Shown: positions 39,001 to 54,000 of the stretch, piece by piece
Position numbering within the stretch: position 1 is the stretch's first letter
Layout of the letters: every line of letters starts with the position of its first letter
Position numbers and translations under genes: made by a program
Notes under the pieces: model-generated
What the model was told of the DNA's origin: nothing
The model's database searches: none
What the model saw: only the letters and a program-made list of their open reading frames with translations
Origin: Gibbula magus
Lineage: Eukaryota; Mollusca; Gastropoda; Trochida; Trochidae
Assembly: GCA_936450465.1 (NCBI GenBank)
Contig: OW388302.1
Location: 18,615,569-18,679,568, forward strand
Direction: 5' to 3'
DNA: 64,000 nucleotides

Positions 39001-42000
39001 TAATGACATATACTACGTCTTATTGTTATGTTGGGAGGACGTGGGTAATGACATATACTACGTCTTATTGTTCTGTTTGGAGGACGTGGGTAATGACATA
39101 TACTACGTCTTATTGTTCTGTTGGGAGGACGGGGTTAATGACAGATATTACGTCTTATTGTTCTGTTGGGAGGACGGGGTTAATGACATATACTACGTCT
39201 TATTGTTCTGTTGGGAGGACGGGGTTAATGACATATACTACGTCTTATTGTTCTGTTGGGAGGACGGGGTTAATGACATATACTACGTCTTATTGTTCTG
39301 TTGGGAGGACGGGGTTAATGACATATACTACGTCTTATTGTTCTGTTGGGAGGACGTGGGTAATGACATATACTACGTCTTATTGTTATTTTGGGAGGAC
39401 GGGATTAATGACAGATACTACGCCTTATTGTTCTGTTGGGAGGACGGGGTTAATGACATATACTACGTCTTATTGTTCTGTTGGGAGGACGTGAGTAATG
39501 ACATATACTACGTCTTATTGTTCTGTTGGGAGGACGGGGTTAATGACAGATACTACGTCTTATTGTTCTGTTGGGAGGACGGGGTTAATGACATATACTA
39601 CGTCTTATTGTTCTGTTGGGAGGACGGGGTTAATGACATATACTACGTCTTATTGTTCTGTTGGGAGGACGGGGTTAATGACAGATACTACGTCTTATTG
39701 TTCTGTTGGGAGGACGGGGTTAATGACATATACTACGTCTTATTGTTCTGTTGGGAGGACCGGGTTAATAACATATACTACGTCTGATTGTTCTGTTGGG
39801 AGGACGTGGTTAATAACAGATACTACGTCTTATTGTTCTGTTGGGAGGACGGGGTTAATGATATATACTACGTCTTATTGTTCTGTTGGGAGGACGGGGT
39901 TAATGACATATACAACGTCTTATTGTTCTGTTGGGAGGACGTGGGTAATGACATATACTACGTCTTATTGTTCTGTTGGGAGGACGGGGTTAATTACAGA
40001 TACTACGCCTTATTGTTCTGTTGGGAGGACGGGGTTAATGACATATACTACGTCTTATTGTTCTGTTGGGAGGACGTGGGTAATGACATATACTACGTCT
40101 TATTGTTCTGTTGGGAGGACGGGGTTAATGACAGATACTACGTCTTATTGTTCTGTTCGGAGGACGGGGTTAATGACATATACTACGTCTTATTGTTCTG
40201 TTGGGAGGACTTGGTTAATGACATATACTACGTCTTATTGTTCTGTTGGGAGGACGGGGTTAATGACAGATATTACGTCTTATTGTTCTGTTGGGAGGAC
40301 GGGGTTAATGACATATACTACGTCTTATTGTTCTGTTGGGAGGACGGGGTTAATGACATATACTACGTCTTATTGTTCTGTTGGGAGGACGGGGTTAATG
40401 ACATATACTACGTCTTATTGTTCTGTTGGGAGGACGGGGTTAATGACATATACTACGTCTTATTGTTCTGTTGGGAGGACGTGGGTAATGACATATACTA
40501 CGTCTTATTGTTATTTTGGGAGGACGGGATTAATGACAGATACTACGCCTTATTGTTCTGTTGGGAGGACGGGGTTAATGACATATACTACGTCTTATTG
40601 TTCTGTTGGGAGGACGTGAGTAATGACATATACTACGTCTTATTGTTCTGTTGGGAGGACGGGGTTAATGACAGATACTACGTCTTATTGTTCTGTTGGG
40701 AGGACGGGGTTAATGACATATACTACGTCTTATTGTTCTGTTGGGAGGACGGGGTTAATGACATATACTACGTCTTATTGTTCTGTTGGGAGGACGGGGT
40801 TAATGACAGATACTACGTCTTATTGATCTGTTGGGAGGACGGGGTTAATGACATATACTACGTCTTATTGTTCTGTTGGGAGGACGGGGTTAATGACATA
40901 TACTACGTTTTTTTTTGTTCTGTTGGGTGGACGGGGTTAATGACATATACTACGTCTTATTGTTCTGTTGGGAGGACGTGGGTAATGACATATACTACGT
41001 CTTATTGTTCTGTTGGGAGGACGTGGGTAATGACATATACTACGTCTTATTGTTCTGTTGGGAGGACGGGGTTAATGACAGATACTACGTCTTATTGTTC
41101 TGTTCGGAGGACGGGGTTAATGACATATACTACGTCTTATTGTTCTGTTGGGAGGACGGGGTTAATGACATATACTACGTCTTATTGTTCTGTTGGGAGG
41201 ACGTGGGTAATGACATATACTACGTCTTATTGTTCTGTTGGGAGGACGTGGGTAATGACATATACTACGTCTTATTGTTCTGTTGGGAGGACCGGGTTAA
41301 TAACATATACTACGTCTGATTGTTCTGTTGGGAGGACGTGGTTAATAACAGATACTACGTCTTATTGTTCTGTTGGGAGGACGGGGTTAATGATATATAC
41401 TACGTCTTATTGTTCTGTTGGGAGGACGGGGTTAATGACATATACAACGTCTTATTGTTCTGTTGGGAGGACGTGGGTAATGACATATACTACGTCTTAT
41501 TGTTCTGTTGGGAGGACGGGGTTAATGACAGATACTACGCCTTATTGTTCTGTTGGGAGGACGGGGTTAATGACATATACTACGTCTTATTTTTCTGTTG
41601 GGAGGACCGAGTTAATGACAGATACTACGTCTTATTGTTCTGTTGGGAGGACGGGGTTAATGACAGATACTACGTCTTATTGTTCTGTTCGGAGGACGGG
41701 GTTAATGACATATACTACGTCTTATTGTTCTGTTGGGAGGACGGGGTTAATGACATATACTACGTCTTATTGTTCTGTTGGGAGGACGTGGGTAATGACA
41801 TATACTACGTCTTATTGTTCTGTTGGGAGGACGTGGGTAATGACATATACTACGTCTTATTGTTCTGTTGGGAGGACCGGGTTAATAACATATACTACGT
41901 CTGATTGTTCTGTTGGGAGGACGTGGTTAATAACAGATACTACGTCTTATTGTTCTGTTGGGAGGACGGGGTTAATGATATATACTACGTCTTATTGTTC

Positions 42001-45000
42001 TGTTGGGAGGACGGGGTTAATGACATATACAACGTCTTATTGTTCTGTTGGGAGGACGTGGGTAATGACATATACTACGTCTTATTGTTCTGTTGGGAGG
42101 ACGGGGTTAATGACAGATACTACGCCTTATTGTTCTGTTGGGAGGACGGGGTTAATGACATATACTACGTCTTATTGTTCTGTTGGGAGGACGTGGGTAA
42201 TGACATATACTACGTCTTATTGTTCTGTTGGGAGGACGGGGTTAATGACAGATACTACGTCTTATTGTTCTGTTCGGAGGACGGGGTTAATGACATATAC
42301 TACGTCTTATTGTTCTGTTGGGAGGACGGGGTTAATGACATATACTACGTCTTATTGTTCTGTTGGGAGGACGTGGGTAATGACATATACTACGTCTTAT
42401 TGTTCTTTTGGGAGGACGTGGGTAATGACATATACTACGTCTTATTGTTCTGTTGGGAGGACCGGGTTAATAACATATACTACGTCTTATTGTTCTGTTG
42501 GGAGGACGGGGTTAATGACAGATACTACGTCTTATTGTTCTGTTGGGAGGACGGGGTTAATAACATATACTACGTCTTATTTTTCTGTTGGGAGGACCGA
42601 GTTAATGACAGATACTACGTCTTATTGTTCTGTTGGGAGGACGGGGTTAATGACAGATACTACGTATTATTGTTCTGTTGGGAGGACGGGGTTAATGACA
42701 AATACTACGTCTTATTGTTCTGTTGGGAGGACGGGGTTAATGACAGATACTACGTCTTATTGTTCTGTTGGGAGGACGGGGTTAATGACAGATACTACGT
42801 CTTATTGTTCTGTTGGAAGGACGGGGTTAATGACAGATACTACGTCTTATTGTTCTGTTGGGAGGACGGGGTTAACGACAGATACTACGTCTTATTGTTC
42901 TGTTGGGAGGACGTGGGTAATGACATATACTACATCTTATTGTTCTGTTGGGAGGACGGGGTTAATGACAGATACTACGCCTTATTGTTCTGTTGGGAGG
43001 ACGTGGGTAATGACAGATACTACGCATTATTGTTCTGTTGGGAAGACGGGGGTTATGACATATACTACGCCTTATTGTTCTGTTGGGAGGACGGGGTTAA
43101 TGACAGATACTACGTCTGATTGTTCTGTTGGGAGGACGAGGGTAATGACATATACTACGCCTTATTGTTCTGTTGGGAGGACGTGGGTAATGACAGATAC
43201 TACGCATTGTTGTTCTGTTGGGAGGACGGGGGTTATGACAGATACTACGCCTTATTGTTGTGTTGGGAGGACGTGGGTAATGACAGATACTACGCCTTAT
43301 TGTTCTGTATTGACGACGTGGGTAATGACAGATACTACGCCTTATTGTTCTGTTGGGAGGACCTGGGTAATGACATATACTACGCCTTATTGTTCTGTTG
43401 GGAGGACCTGGGTAATGACATATACTAGCCTTATTGTTCTGTTGGGAGGACGGGGTTAATGACATATACAACGTCTTATTGTTCTGTTGGGAGGACGGGG
43501 TTAATGACAGATACTACGTCTTATTGTTCTGTTGGGAGGACGTGGGTAATGACATATACTACGTCTTATTGTTCTGTTGGGAGGACGGGGTTAATGACAG
43601 ATACTACGTCTTATTGTTCTGTTGGGAGGACGGGGTTAATGACAGATAGTACGTCTTATTGTTCTGTTGGGAGGACGGGGTTAATGACATATACTACGTC
43701 TTATTGTTCTGTTGGGAGGACGGGGTTAATGACATATACTACGTCTTATTGTTCTGTTGGGAGGACTTGGTTAATGACATATACTACGTCTTATTGTTCT
43801 GTTGGGAGGACGTGGGTAATGACATATACTACGTCTTATTGTTCTGTTGGGAGGACGGGGTTAATGACAGATACTACGCCTTATTGTTCTGTTGGGAGGA
43901 CGGGGTTAATGACATATACTACGTCTTATTGTTCTGTTGGGAGGACGTGGGTAATGACATATACTACGTCTTATTGTTCTGTTGGGAGGACGGGGTTAAT
44001 GACATATACAACGTCTTATTGTTCTGTTGGGAGGACGGGGTTAATGACATATACTACGTCTTATTGTTCTGTTGGGAGGACGTGGGTAATGACATATACT
44101 ACGTCTTATTGTTCTGTTGGGAGGACGTGGGTAATGACATATACTACGTCTTATTTTTCTGTTGGGAGGACGGGGTTAATGACAGATACTACGTCTTATT
44201 GTTCTGTTGGGAGGACGGGGTTAATGACAGATACTACGTCTTATTGTTCTGTTGGGAGGACGGGGTTAATGAGAGATACTACGTCTTATTGTTCTGTTGG
44301 GAGGACCTGGGTAATGACAGATACTACGCCTTATTGTTCTGTTGGGAGGACCTGGGTAATGACATATACTACGCCTTATTGTTCTTTTGGGAGGACGTGG
44401 GTAATTACAAATACTACGCCTCATTGTTCTGTTGGGAGAACGGGGGTTATGACAGATAATACGCCTTATTGTTCTGTTGGGAGGACGTGGGTAATGACAG
44501 ATACTACGTCTTATTGTTCTGTTGGGAGGACGGGGTTAATGACATATACTACGTCTTATTGTTCTGTTGGGATGACGGGGTTAATGACAGATACTACGCC
44601 TTATTGTTCTGTTGGGAGGACGTGGGTAATGACATATACTACGCCTTATTGTTCTGTTGGGAGGACCTGGGTAATGACATATACTCCGCCTTATTGTTCT
44701 GTTGGGAGGACGGGGTTAATGACATATACAACGTCTTAATGTTCTGTTGGGAGGACCTGGGTAATGACAGATACTACGCCTTATTGTTCGGTTGGGAGGA
44801 CGGGGTTAATGACAGATACTACGCCTTATTGTTCTGTTGGGAGGACGGGGTTAATGACAGATACTACGCCTTATTGTTCTGTTGGGAGGACGGGGTTAAT
44901 GACATATACTACGTCTTATTGTTCTGTTGGGAGGACGGGGTTAATGACATATACAACGTCTTATTGTTCTGTTGGGAGGACGTGGGTAATGACATATACT

Positions 45001-48000
45001 ACGTCTTAATGTTCTGTTGGGAGGACGGGGTTAATGACAGATACTACGTCTTATTGTTCTGTTGGGAGGACGGGGTTAATGACAGATACTACGTCTTATT
45101 GGTCTGTTGGGAGGACGGGGTAAATGACAGATACTACGTCTTATTGTTCTGTTGGGAGGACGGGGTTAATGACAGATACTACGTCTTATTGGTCTGTTGG
45201 GAGGACGGGGTAAATGACAGATACTACGTCTTATTGTTCTGTTGGGAGGACGGGGTTAATGACAGATATTACGTCTTATTGTTCTGTTTGGAGGACGGGG
45301 TAATGACATATACTACGCCTTATTGTTCTGTTGGGAGGACCTGGGTAATGACATATACAACGTCTTATTGTTCTGTTGGGAGGACGTGGTTAATGACAGA
45401 TACTACGTCTTATTGTTCTGTTGGGAGGACGTGGGTAATGACATATACTACGTCTTATTGTTCTGTTGGGAGGACGGGGTTAATGACAGATACTACGTCT
45501 TATTGTTCTGTTGGGAGGACGGGGTTAATGACAGATACTACGTCTTATTGTTCTGTTGGGAGGACGGGGTTAATGACAGATACTACGTCTTATTGTTCTG
45601 TTGGGAGGACGGGGTAATGACATATACAACGCCTTCTCATTGCTCTATGGGAGGACGGGGTAATGACATATACCACGCCTTCTAATTGCTCTATGGGAGG
45701 ACGGGGTAATGACATATACCACGCCTTCTAATTGCTCTATGGGAGGACGGGGTAATGACATATACCACGCCTTCTAATTGCTCTATGGGAGGACGGGGTA
45801 ATGACATATACCACGCCTTCTAATTGCTCTATGGGAGGACGGGGTAATGACATATACCACGCCTTCTTATTGCTCTATGGGAGGACGGGGTAATGACATA
45901 TACCACGCCTTCTTATTGCTCTATGGGAGGACGGGGTAATGACATATACCACGCCTTCTTATTGCTCTATGGGAGGACGGGGTAATGACATATACTACGC
46001 CTTCTTATTGCTCTATGGGAGGACGGGGTAATGGCATATACTACGCCTTCTTATTGCTCTATGGGAGGACGGGGTAATGGCATATACTACGCCTTCTTAT
46101 TGCTCTATGGGAGGACGGGGTAATGGCATATACTACGCCTTCTTATTGCTTTATGGGATGACGGGTACGGACAGTACGCCTTCTTTTGGTTCTTTTGGAA
46201 GGAAGCTCGTGGCTTTGTGGGGAGGAAAGGTGAATGAATGATAATAGATCATATACTGATAAAAATATTGCTCTTATTTTCCCAGGGCCGGAAAATGCAA
46301 CGAGACTGTGCCCGAGTATATACGAAAGACAGCCCCGTGCTCTGAGATGATGAACCAGATGCAGTTAGCATTCTTTCCGGATATTCACGCAACTCAAGAG
46401 TTACACCCTCACCTCCCCATCAAGGACACGCCCATAAATGAACTCGTCCATCTTGATATCGACTGTGTCTATACAGGGTGAGTATCCATGCTATGTCTAT
46501 CAGTCAAAAAGTTTGTTTTTCTTATACAGAATAAGGTTATTAACTGTGAAACTATGTAATAGATACATGCTGACACAAGTGGTGTATACAAAATATCATC
46601 GAGGGGTCATGTATCTGTTTTATCCAATGGGCAACGTTTTACTGAGCGGCTGGTTTTGCAACAATGTTGTAATTACTCAAGGTCGTTAGGCAGGTGTCTG
46701 TAGCTCCGCCCTCGGACTGCCCTGCTGCTTCACGATTGTCCTATCAGAGAGTTTAAAATAACTGTGGCTGATAAATAAGTGACGTCATAGATACAACCAC
46801 ACTTTTCTTATTACTTGATATTTCGTTTAAAAAACATCAACGCCCATTGAATAAAACATAAAGGATGCGTGATATGTATAAGAGTGTGACCTCATAGGTA
46901 CAATCAACGCCCTCGTCGCTGCTACTGGCAGTCCCGTGATGTCCAATATAGCTCGTTATGGCTTAAACAAAACACCAGATCTTTTACCGTTTTTCGCTTC
47001 CTTCTCGCGATATGGTCAAACAGTGTGTAAATGACATCATGTAGTGCCGAATAATGTGACATTGTCACAATCTTTAATGAACTGCAATGGTCTGTAATCT
47101 GCCTGCAGTAAGCGTCATGCACCAGTTAAAGCTTGTAATGTATACACGTAATTGAATTAGAGTGAAGCTATACCATTGATTCCAGTATGTTTGTAACGTT
47201 ATGTTGCTGTGTACAGGCAGGTTGAGGTGCAGAAGGAAGTCTGTTGTTCCGGGTACGGTGGCAGTAACTGTGATGAAGGTACGTTACCGCAAGACTTGTT
47301 ACCAGACCGCTGTGTATTTCCCTTGCTTTTTGTAGCGGGTCAGGAACAGCGCCCCTGACAGAACTGTGAGGAAGTGATTCGTTGCCGAACATTATTGATT
47401 GACAGAAAATAGTTTGTATTTGAAGCCAGATGAACATTCTGCAAAACAACTTTGTTGCTATTTTTTTTTAGAATACGTGTTCATCATGTGTAACGCTTCT
47501 ATTGATTATGCAGTTGATTTGCGACGATGATAGTCAGTGTCTACAACCTTACCATACCCGAGATTGAAAAGTTTCTCCTTATAATAAAATGTTTGTACAC
47601 AATCATCCAATTTAGAAAGAATCATTTCCAAATTAATATTCAACAATTCAAACTACCTCAATGCAGACCAGGACACATGGGAACGAGACTGGTAATAGTT
47701 GTACATTAGACGTTAACACGCTTTGGTTGACTTGTATAGACATATACAGATTTGGAAAAATTATGTTTTCCAGGTAGACTGATGTGTTCATATCTCTTCT
47801 TTTAACTTCTCAGCCGCCTGCCATATCCCATGTGGGGACCATGGAGAATGCACCAAACCTAACATCTGCGAATGCACAGACGATTACAGTGGCTTGTACT
47901 GCGACGAGGCGCCAGGAGGTAAATCTAGACTTTGAACAAGACTACAATAGCGATCTCCCTCCAAGCAGTGCCCGCTTGTTCGATTGAATTCTGTTCTACA

Positions 48001-51000
48001 GCAGGTGTTTGTATTCAGTTCTTTAGCATAGGTTGAAATCTCAGAAAACGCCAATCAAGTAAATACAGAACTTAACTGAAAATGCTAAAAAATCTCAAAA
48101 TAATTTGTTACGAACACTGCGCATTCGCTAGTAGTGTTAAAGACATATGAATACTTTTTAAGCATCGGAAGAAAAGGTCTTGTGCAAGTTTTTGGCCTCA
48201 CGATTCTATATCCCGGAAAGTGACCGGGTAAAATATACCGAAATCTAAAATATAATATGAAAATGAAGGAATGTGCACAATGTTAACAAAACCCGAAGAA
48301 TACTATTCAACAGTCGAACAAATTTGGAATATCCTACAGAAACGTCTTTATAATACCTATACTGTAAAGCATGAACTATGGATCTACCGTTCGTACAAAC
48401 TGCGGCTGAAGATCAATAGCTGATAATTAAACCAAAGGTTTTTTGTAATAATAGACTGAAGCGCCCATAAAATACAGTGAGCAAGAAATTGCGGAATAAA
48501 ACTATTACATCAAAATTGTTTTTGTTAATGTTCCCTTGAACAATGAGATATTTTGCATTTCAGATATTGTTTGTTAGAAGTTAATACGTATCAGTAATTA
48601 GTATAAACCGTGATATAATATTTCTGAAATAAACTGTTTGTACATAGAGATTAGGCCTATTACCCGAGGAAGGGTGTCATATGACTGTGTGAATGTTTGT
48701 GTTCGCCGAGCGAGAGCGAGGGTTAGACATAAATTTGCATGGATTCGTAAAAGTCATATGACACACTTCCAAGTCTAAAACTTTCTTTATAACCCGTTCT
48801 ATTGATTAGTGTAATAATTGTCAGGAACGGCAAGCTACAGTGACGTCACAAACAATCGTTTTATGACCTCACAAGCGACAACATACTGGAACTCTTTATG
48901 AAACGATGGTTGCTAGGCAAACGTGATATGTGCATATGTGCTCATATCACTAATATTAACTCACTTATTCTCAATCATATGGGTGATAAAACATTTATTC
49001 CCGTTATTAAAATGCAACTTTTAACCCACAGTACACTACTGCTTCAAGAACGAATTTTGTGGAGGCGAGAGGCTGGATTATTCCTCTGAAGGCGAGTGCT
49101 GCGGCTCTGACGGCGGAGCTTCTTTCGGGAGATCTGGGAACTGCAGCAAGTGTAACAAGGGTGAGTCACGGGGGACAGTCTGCCTTCTGCTGGAGGGATT
49201 ATTACCTGAGAAATACGACTTATACGAATGTCAATGTTTGTTATGTCCGAACGATAGCGAGGGTTATACACACATTTACAAAGGTTTTCCTAAAGGTCAT
49301 ATATACACTCTGTAAGTTTGGACTTTTTGGTTGATTTGTGTATTAAACAGGGTATTCAGCTGAAGCAATTAGGAGTCATTATCCATATGGCCATTGTCAA
49401 ACAGATTACCAGTCTTGCCATGAGAACACCACCAAGTCTTAATTCAATACGAAGCAACCTACACATGACAAGAAAACGGGTCTTTAACAGTGGAATAAAC
49501 CAACTATCAATCAACAGAAAGTCAGAACTTTTTCGCTCAAAAGAAAGTCGGGGGTCGGGCATCGGGCGTCGTAAATTTTCACACTTTCGACTTTCTTTGT
49601 TTGTTCATTTGCACCTCGGACCCTGTCAAATATGGGCATGGCAGGCATAATTAATTAAACCTTTAAGCCTTATTCTCCAGTTGGCATAGGAAGCTGACAT
49701 TTTCGGGTTAACAGTTTTATTACAAATATACTTTAGTGTGTTCATTTGGTTGATTGTAGAGTCGGTTATTGGCTTACTAAACACTTTCAGAGCAAACGCA
49801 CATGCAGCAGGTGGCCCGGGGCATAAGAGTAGGATAAATCACTACCCGGGGCATATGAGTAGGATAAATCACTACCCGGGGCATATGAGTAGGATAAATC
49901 ACTACCCGGGGCATATGAGTAGGATAAATCACTACCCGGGGCATATGAGTAGGATAAATCACTACCCGGGGCATATGAGTAGGATAAATCACTACCCGGG
50001 GCAAATGAGTAGGATAAATCACTACCCGAGGCATATGTGTAGGATAAATCACTACCCGGGGCATATGTGTAGGATAAATCACTACCCGGGGCATATGTGT
50101 AGGATAAATCACTACCCGCGGGCATTATTTACAAGTATGCCCGATTCCCGCGGGAAAGCCCACGGACCGAAGGGAGAAGGCTTTTAAATAATGACCACGG
50201 GTCGTGTTTTATCTAACTTATAGACCGACAGAAACAGCGGATGAATTAGAGTTTAATCAAAAATAAACTGAGGGACACATTTAAATTTAGCTTTGTCTAG
50301 GTGTTTCATCCATGTGGTTTCTGGTTGGGAAACGCATCACGCGAACGAGTCGTCCGTAAAATATCGCCGTTGGTTTAAGGCCGCTAAAGAACTCATATCT
50401 TTCATCACAGCCGCCTTTGTGTAATGGTATGATTGATGGGTTTGCTGTGCAGTACTATGTTCGAGACCGCTTATTTCCAAAACATTAGCAGAATGGTATT
50501 TGAATTCATAGTTATTTTTCAATACAGTTACACACAAAGTTTGACACTTCAGCGTTTACATTTATTTGAAGGGGGCATTATTAAGATAATTGCCCTGGCA
50601 GAGGGACATTATTAAGATAATTACGCGGGGTAGAGGAACATTATTAAGATCATTGCCCGAGGAAGCGAGATTATATAAGAACAAGTGTTCCCAAAGAACC
50701 ATAAGGGGGACGTCACTGGAGGTTTATAAGTTTATCATTGTTACCCTGTGATTCATTCAAATGTTTCATTTTGACTTGGCAACTTTTGTTCGAAAGTAGT
50801 TTTTTGCAGATTAAATATTTATGGATGATGTTGGAGATTTTAAAATCTGAGTGTCAATAATTCTTAATTCTGAAAGACCAGTCTGATTAAAATCGACCTT
50901 GTTCCGAGGAATAAAATTTGCAAAATTTTGCATCTGCCGGGATACGAACAGGTTCTGTAGATTCCTCGCCACAAGGTCTGAGAACACCCCGTATAGACGT

Positions 51001-54000
51001 GTGTTCAGAACCAGTTTAGCGCAGCCAAAACCCAGTCAAATAGCTGACCAATCACATCATAGTATTTAAACGGTTGCGGTTTTGAAAGCATTCGGAACAG
51101 ACAAAAGGATAGCTGTTTGGAGTTATCTGCCCCTAGTTTCTCGCACCGAAAGCATTTGTTGGGCATCTTTTGATTGGCTAACTGAATTCCGCCCGAACAC
51201 GCTAGTGTACGGGGTGCTTTCAGACGGTTTGGCGTGGAAACCCACGAACGAGTTCGTATCCCGGTAGATGCACTATTTTGCATTTTTTATTCCACGGAAA
51301 ACCGTCGATTTTAATCAGACTGTCTGAAAGACATTGGTAAATTCTGAAAGAGGTTGGTAAAGTATGAAAGAGGTTGGTAAAGTCTGAATAACGTTAGTAC
51401 AATCTGAATGACGTTTCTGAAATCTGAGTGACATCCGGGTTCGATTCCCGGCCGCGTCATACCAAAAGACTTTTAAAAAATGGAGCTGTTGCTTCCTTGC
51501 TTAGCGCTCAGCATTATAAGGATAGGACAACGCTTAAACTGGCGCTGCGCTGTTATTATTATACGTCACAACACATTCAAAGTGTGTATGTTACATAGTG
51601 AACACAACGATGGAAGGAGAAGAAGATACAAGGATCAGAACGTGTCGGACCTGGGGTGAGTGCAGCTACCGGACGTCCCTAGGCGTGGACTACACCTACT
51701 GCTCCACGTGTCTCATGACCCTCATGGCCAACAAGGACATCCAGATCAAGTCCTTCACAGAGTGCAACCCGGATGATGTGTGCCAGTGTAAAAAGGTTAT
51801 TATTGTCATTTCATTAGAACACAACGAATGTGATACGGTTCCGTTCAATGTTAAATTAATCAATCGTTATTCGGTATTTCAAAGGCCTCATGCCTGTAAT
51901 ACATTCATTCATTGGTATATCACTTTACGTGATGATATTTGATGTTATAACATTCTTTCTGGACAACATATGATGGATTTCCATTACAAAATTATGTGTG
52001 ATAATTGGGTGTTGGTGTCTGTTAACATTGTCTTATGTCCCTGAAGTGCAGCTACCGTATTTGTCGTATGTCCCTGAAGTGCAGCTACCGTATTTGTCTT
52101 ATGTCCCGGAAGTGCCGCTACCGTATTGTCTTATGTCCCTGAAGTGCATCTACCGTTTTTGTTTTATGTCCCTGAAGTGCAGCAACCGTATTTGTCTTAT
52201 GTCCCTGAAGTGCAGCTACCGTATTTGTCTTATTGCCCTGAAGTGCAGCTACGATATTTGTCCTATTTCCCTGAAGTGCCGCTGCTACCGTATTTGTCTT
52301 ATGTCCCTGAAGTGCATCTACCGTATTTGTCTTATTTCCCTGAAATGCCGCTACCGTATTTGTCTTATGTCCCTGAAGTGCCGCTGCTACCCTATTCGTC
52401 TTATGTCCCTGAAGTGGCGCTACCGTATTTGTCTTATGTCCCTGAAGTGCATCTACCCTATTTGTCTTATGTCCCTGAAATGCCGCTACCGTATTTGTCT
52501 TATGTCCCTGAAGTGCAGCTACCGTATTTGTCGTATGTCCCTGAAGTGCATCTACCGTATTTCTCTTATGTCCCTGACGTGCAGCTACCGTATTGTCTTA
52601 TGTCCCTGAAGTGTAGCTGTCGTATTTGTTTTATGTGACTGAAGTGCATCCATCGTTATTGTTTTATTTCCCTGAAATTTAGCTACCGTATTTGTTTGAT
52701 GTCCCTGCTGTGCAACTACTGTATTTGTCTTATATCCCCGAAGTGCAGCTACAGTATATTACTTAATTACTTATTTGAAGACCTGATACCCATTTTGCCT
52801 TCTTTGAACTGATGTATGCAGATGGCTGATCTCAGGTTAAGAAGGAGGCTAATACTGATTAAAGAATCACCTAACAGTTAAACTTTGTTCACAGAACCTT
52901 GTCATCACAGTGACAGGCAGTACGTGGATCTTTGACAGTGAAACGCAGCTTCTGACGGATCCATCAGGCGTGAACCACACCATTACAGATGAACCCGTCA
53001 ATATTGGAGGTAGGTATACTACACTGTAAGACTCACAGTAAGACATCTTGTTCGTTTTCGGGACATGACTATCGCGGAATTTAGACTCACAACCTTTGAG
53101 TTAGAAACCAGCATTGGCTGTGTTAGACGCTAAATGAGCGGTCGCGACCCCGAATGTCGAGTTATAGTATCTTACTAGGGTCTGGGAGTTGTCCCATTTA
53201 CCCAACTTAGCTCTCATGTTGATCAACGGTTAAAGCTGGATTTACGGTAGATTGTAGAGCTAAGGTAATTCATCGGTAAGGCTCAAGCTCATAAACTCAT
53301 ATTTCACAATTGATATGAAGAATTAAGGATTAAAGCCCTCTACTGATGATGTTAATTAACCCTTTCCCCGCTAAGAAACTTGAACGCTACAACGTTTTCG
53401 TGCCTAATTTTAGGCGTGTAGTGGTGAAAGGGTTAATGTTGATCTGGATTTGACGAGGCGAGTGAGGATCCGTTTAAAGATGCATCCATTGCGTTGTTGG
53501 GGGTCACATATTCCAATTATAAATGGTGTTATTTTATCGACTGTTGCTGAAACTTACCAATTTGATGATAGTCGACTCAAAATAGTGAGGTAATGGTAAA
53601 GGTAGTGATTTTTTATCGAAACCGGACAATGCACCGTGATTGACGCGTCAATGCCTTACCTTCATATCGTCAATATACGGAGTCGACTATCATCAAAATG
53701 GTAGTTTTTGGCAACAGTCCGTACTTCTTGATAAAGTAACACCATAATAACATTTGGAATATGTGATCCCCAACAACACAATGGATGTACCTTTAACTTC
53801 TGCATTCAATCTGGTGGTTGAATTGGATAAATTTGAAAAAGAAGAATTCAGAATTAAACCGACGGGCATACCTTAATTCAATTCAACGTTTGGTTTGAAC
53901 CTAACGGGATAGTCTTAACTATATACAGACTATTGTATGCTACGGATAATGTACCGTTATACATGTATTCCATTGCTGTTATTAATTTACAAAGCTGTAT

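Noticed and set aside
37314..45685. Very long plus-strand open frames (up to about 1,200 codons) of 15-residue repeats such as GRTGLMTDTTSYCSV and LLFCWEDGVNDIYYV
   Set aside because: They exist because a 45-bp stop-free unit is repeated. Two frames are equally open, the frames swap at an 11-bp shift near 40,910, and the edges have 46-bp units that break the frame. The region lies in an intron of the assembled gene. RNA or ribosome data could reopen the question.
49818..50118. CRISPR-like array
   Set aside because: The 30-bp units abut directly without unique spacers, and the setting is a eukaryotic intron.
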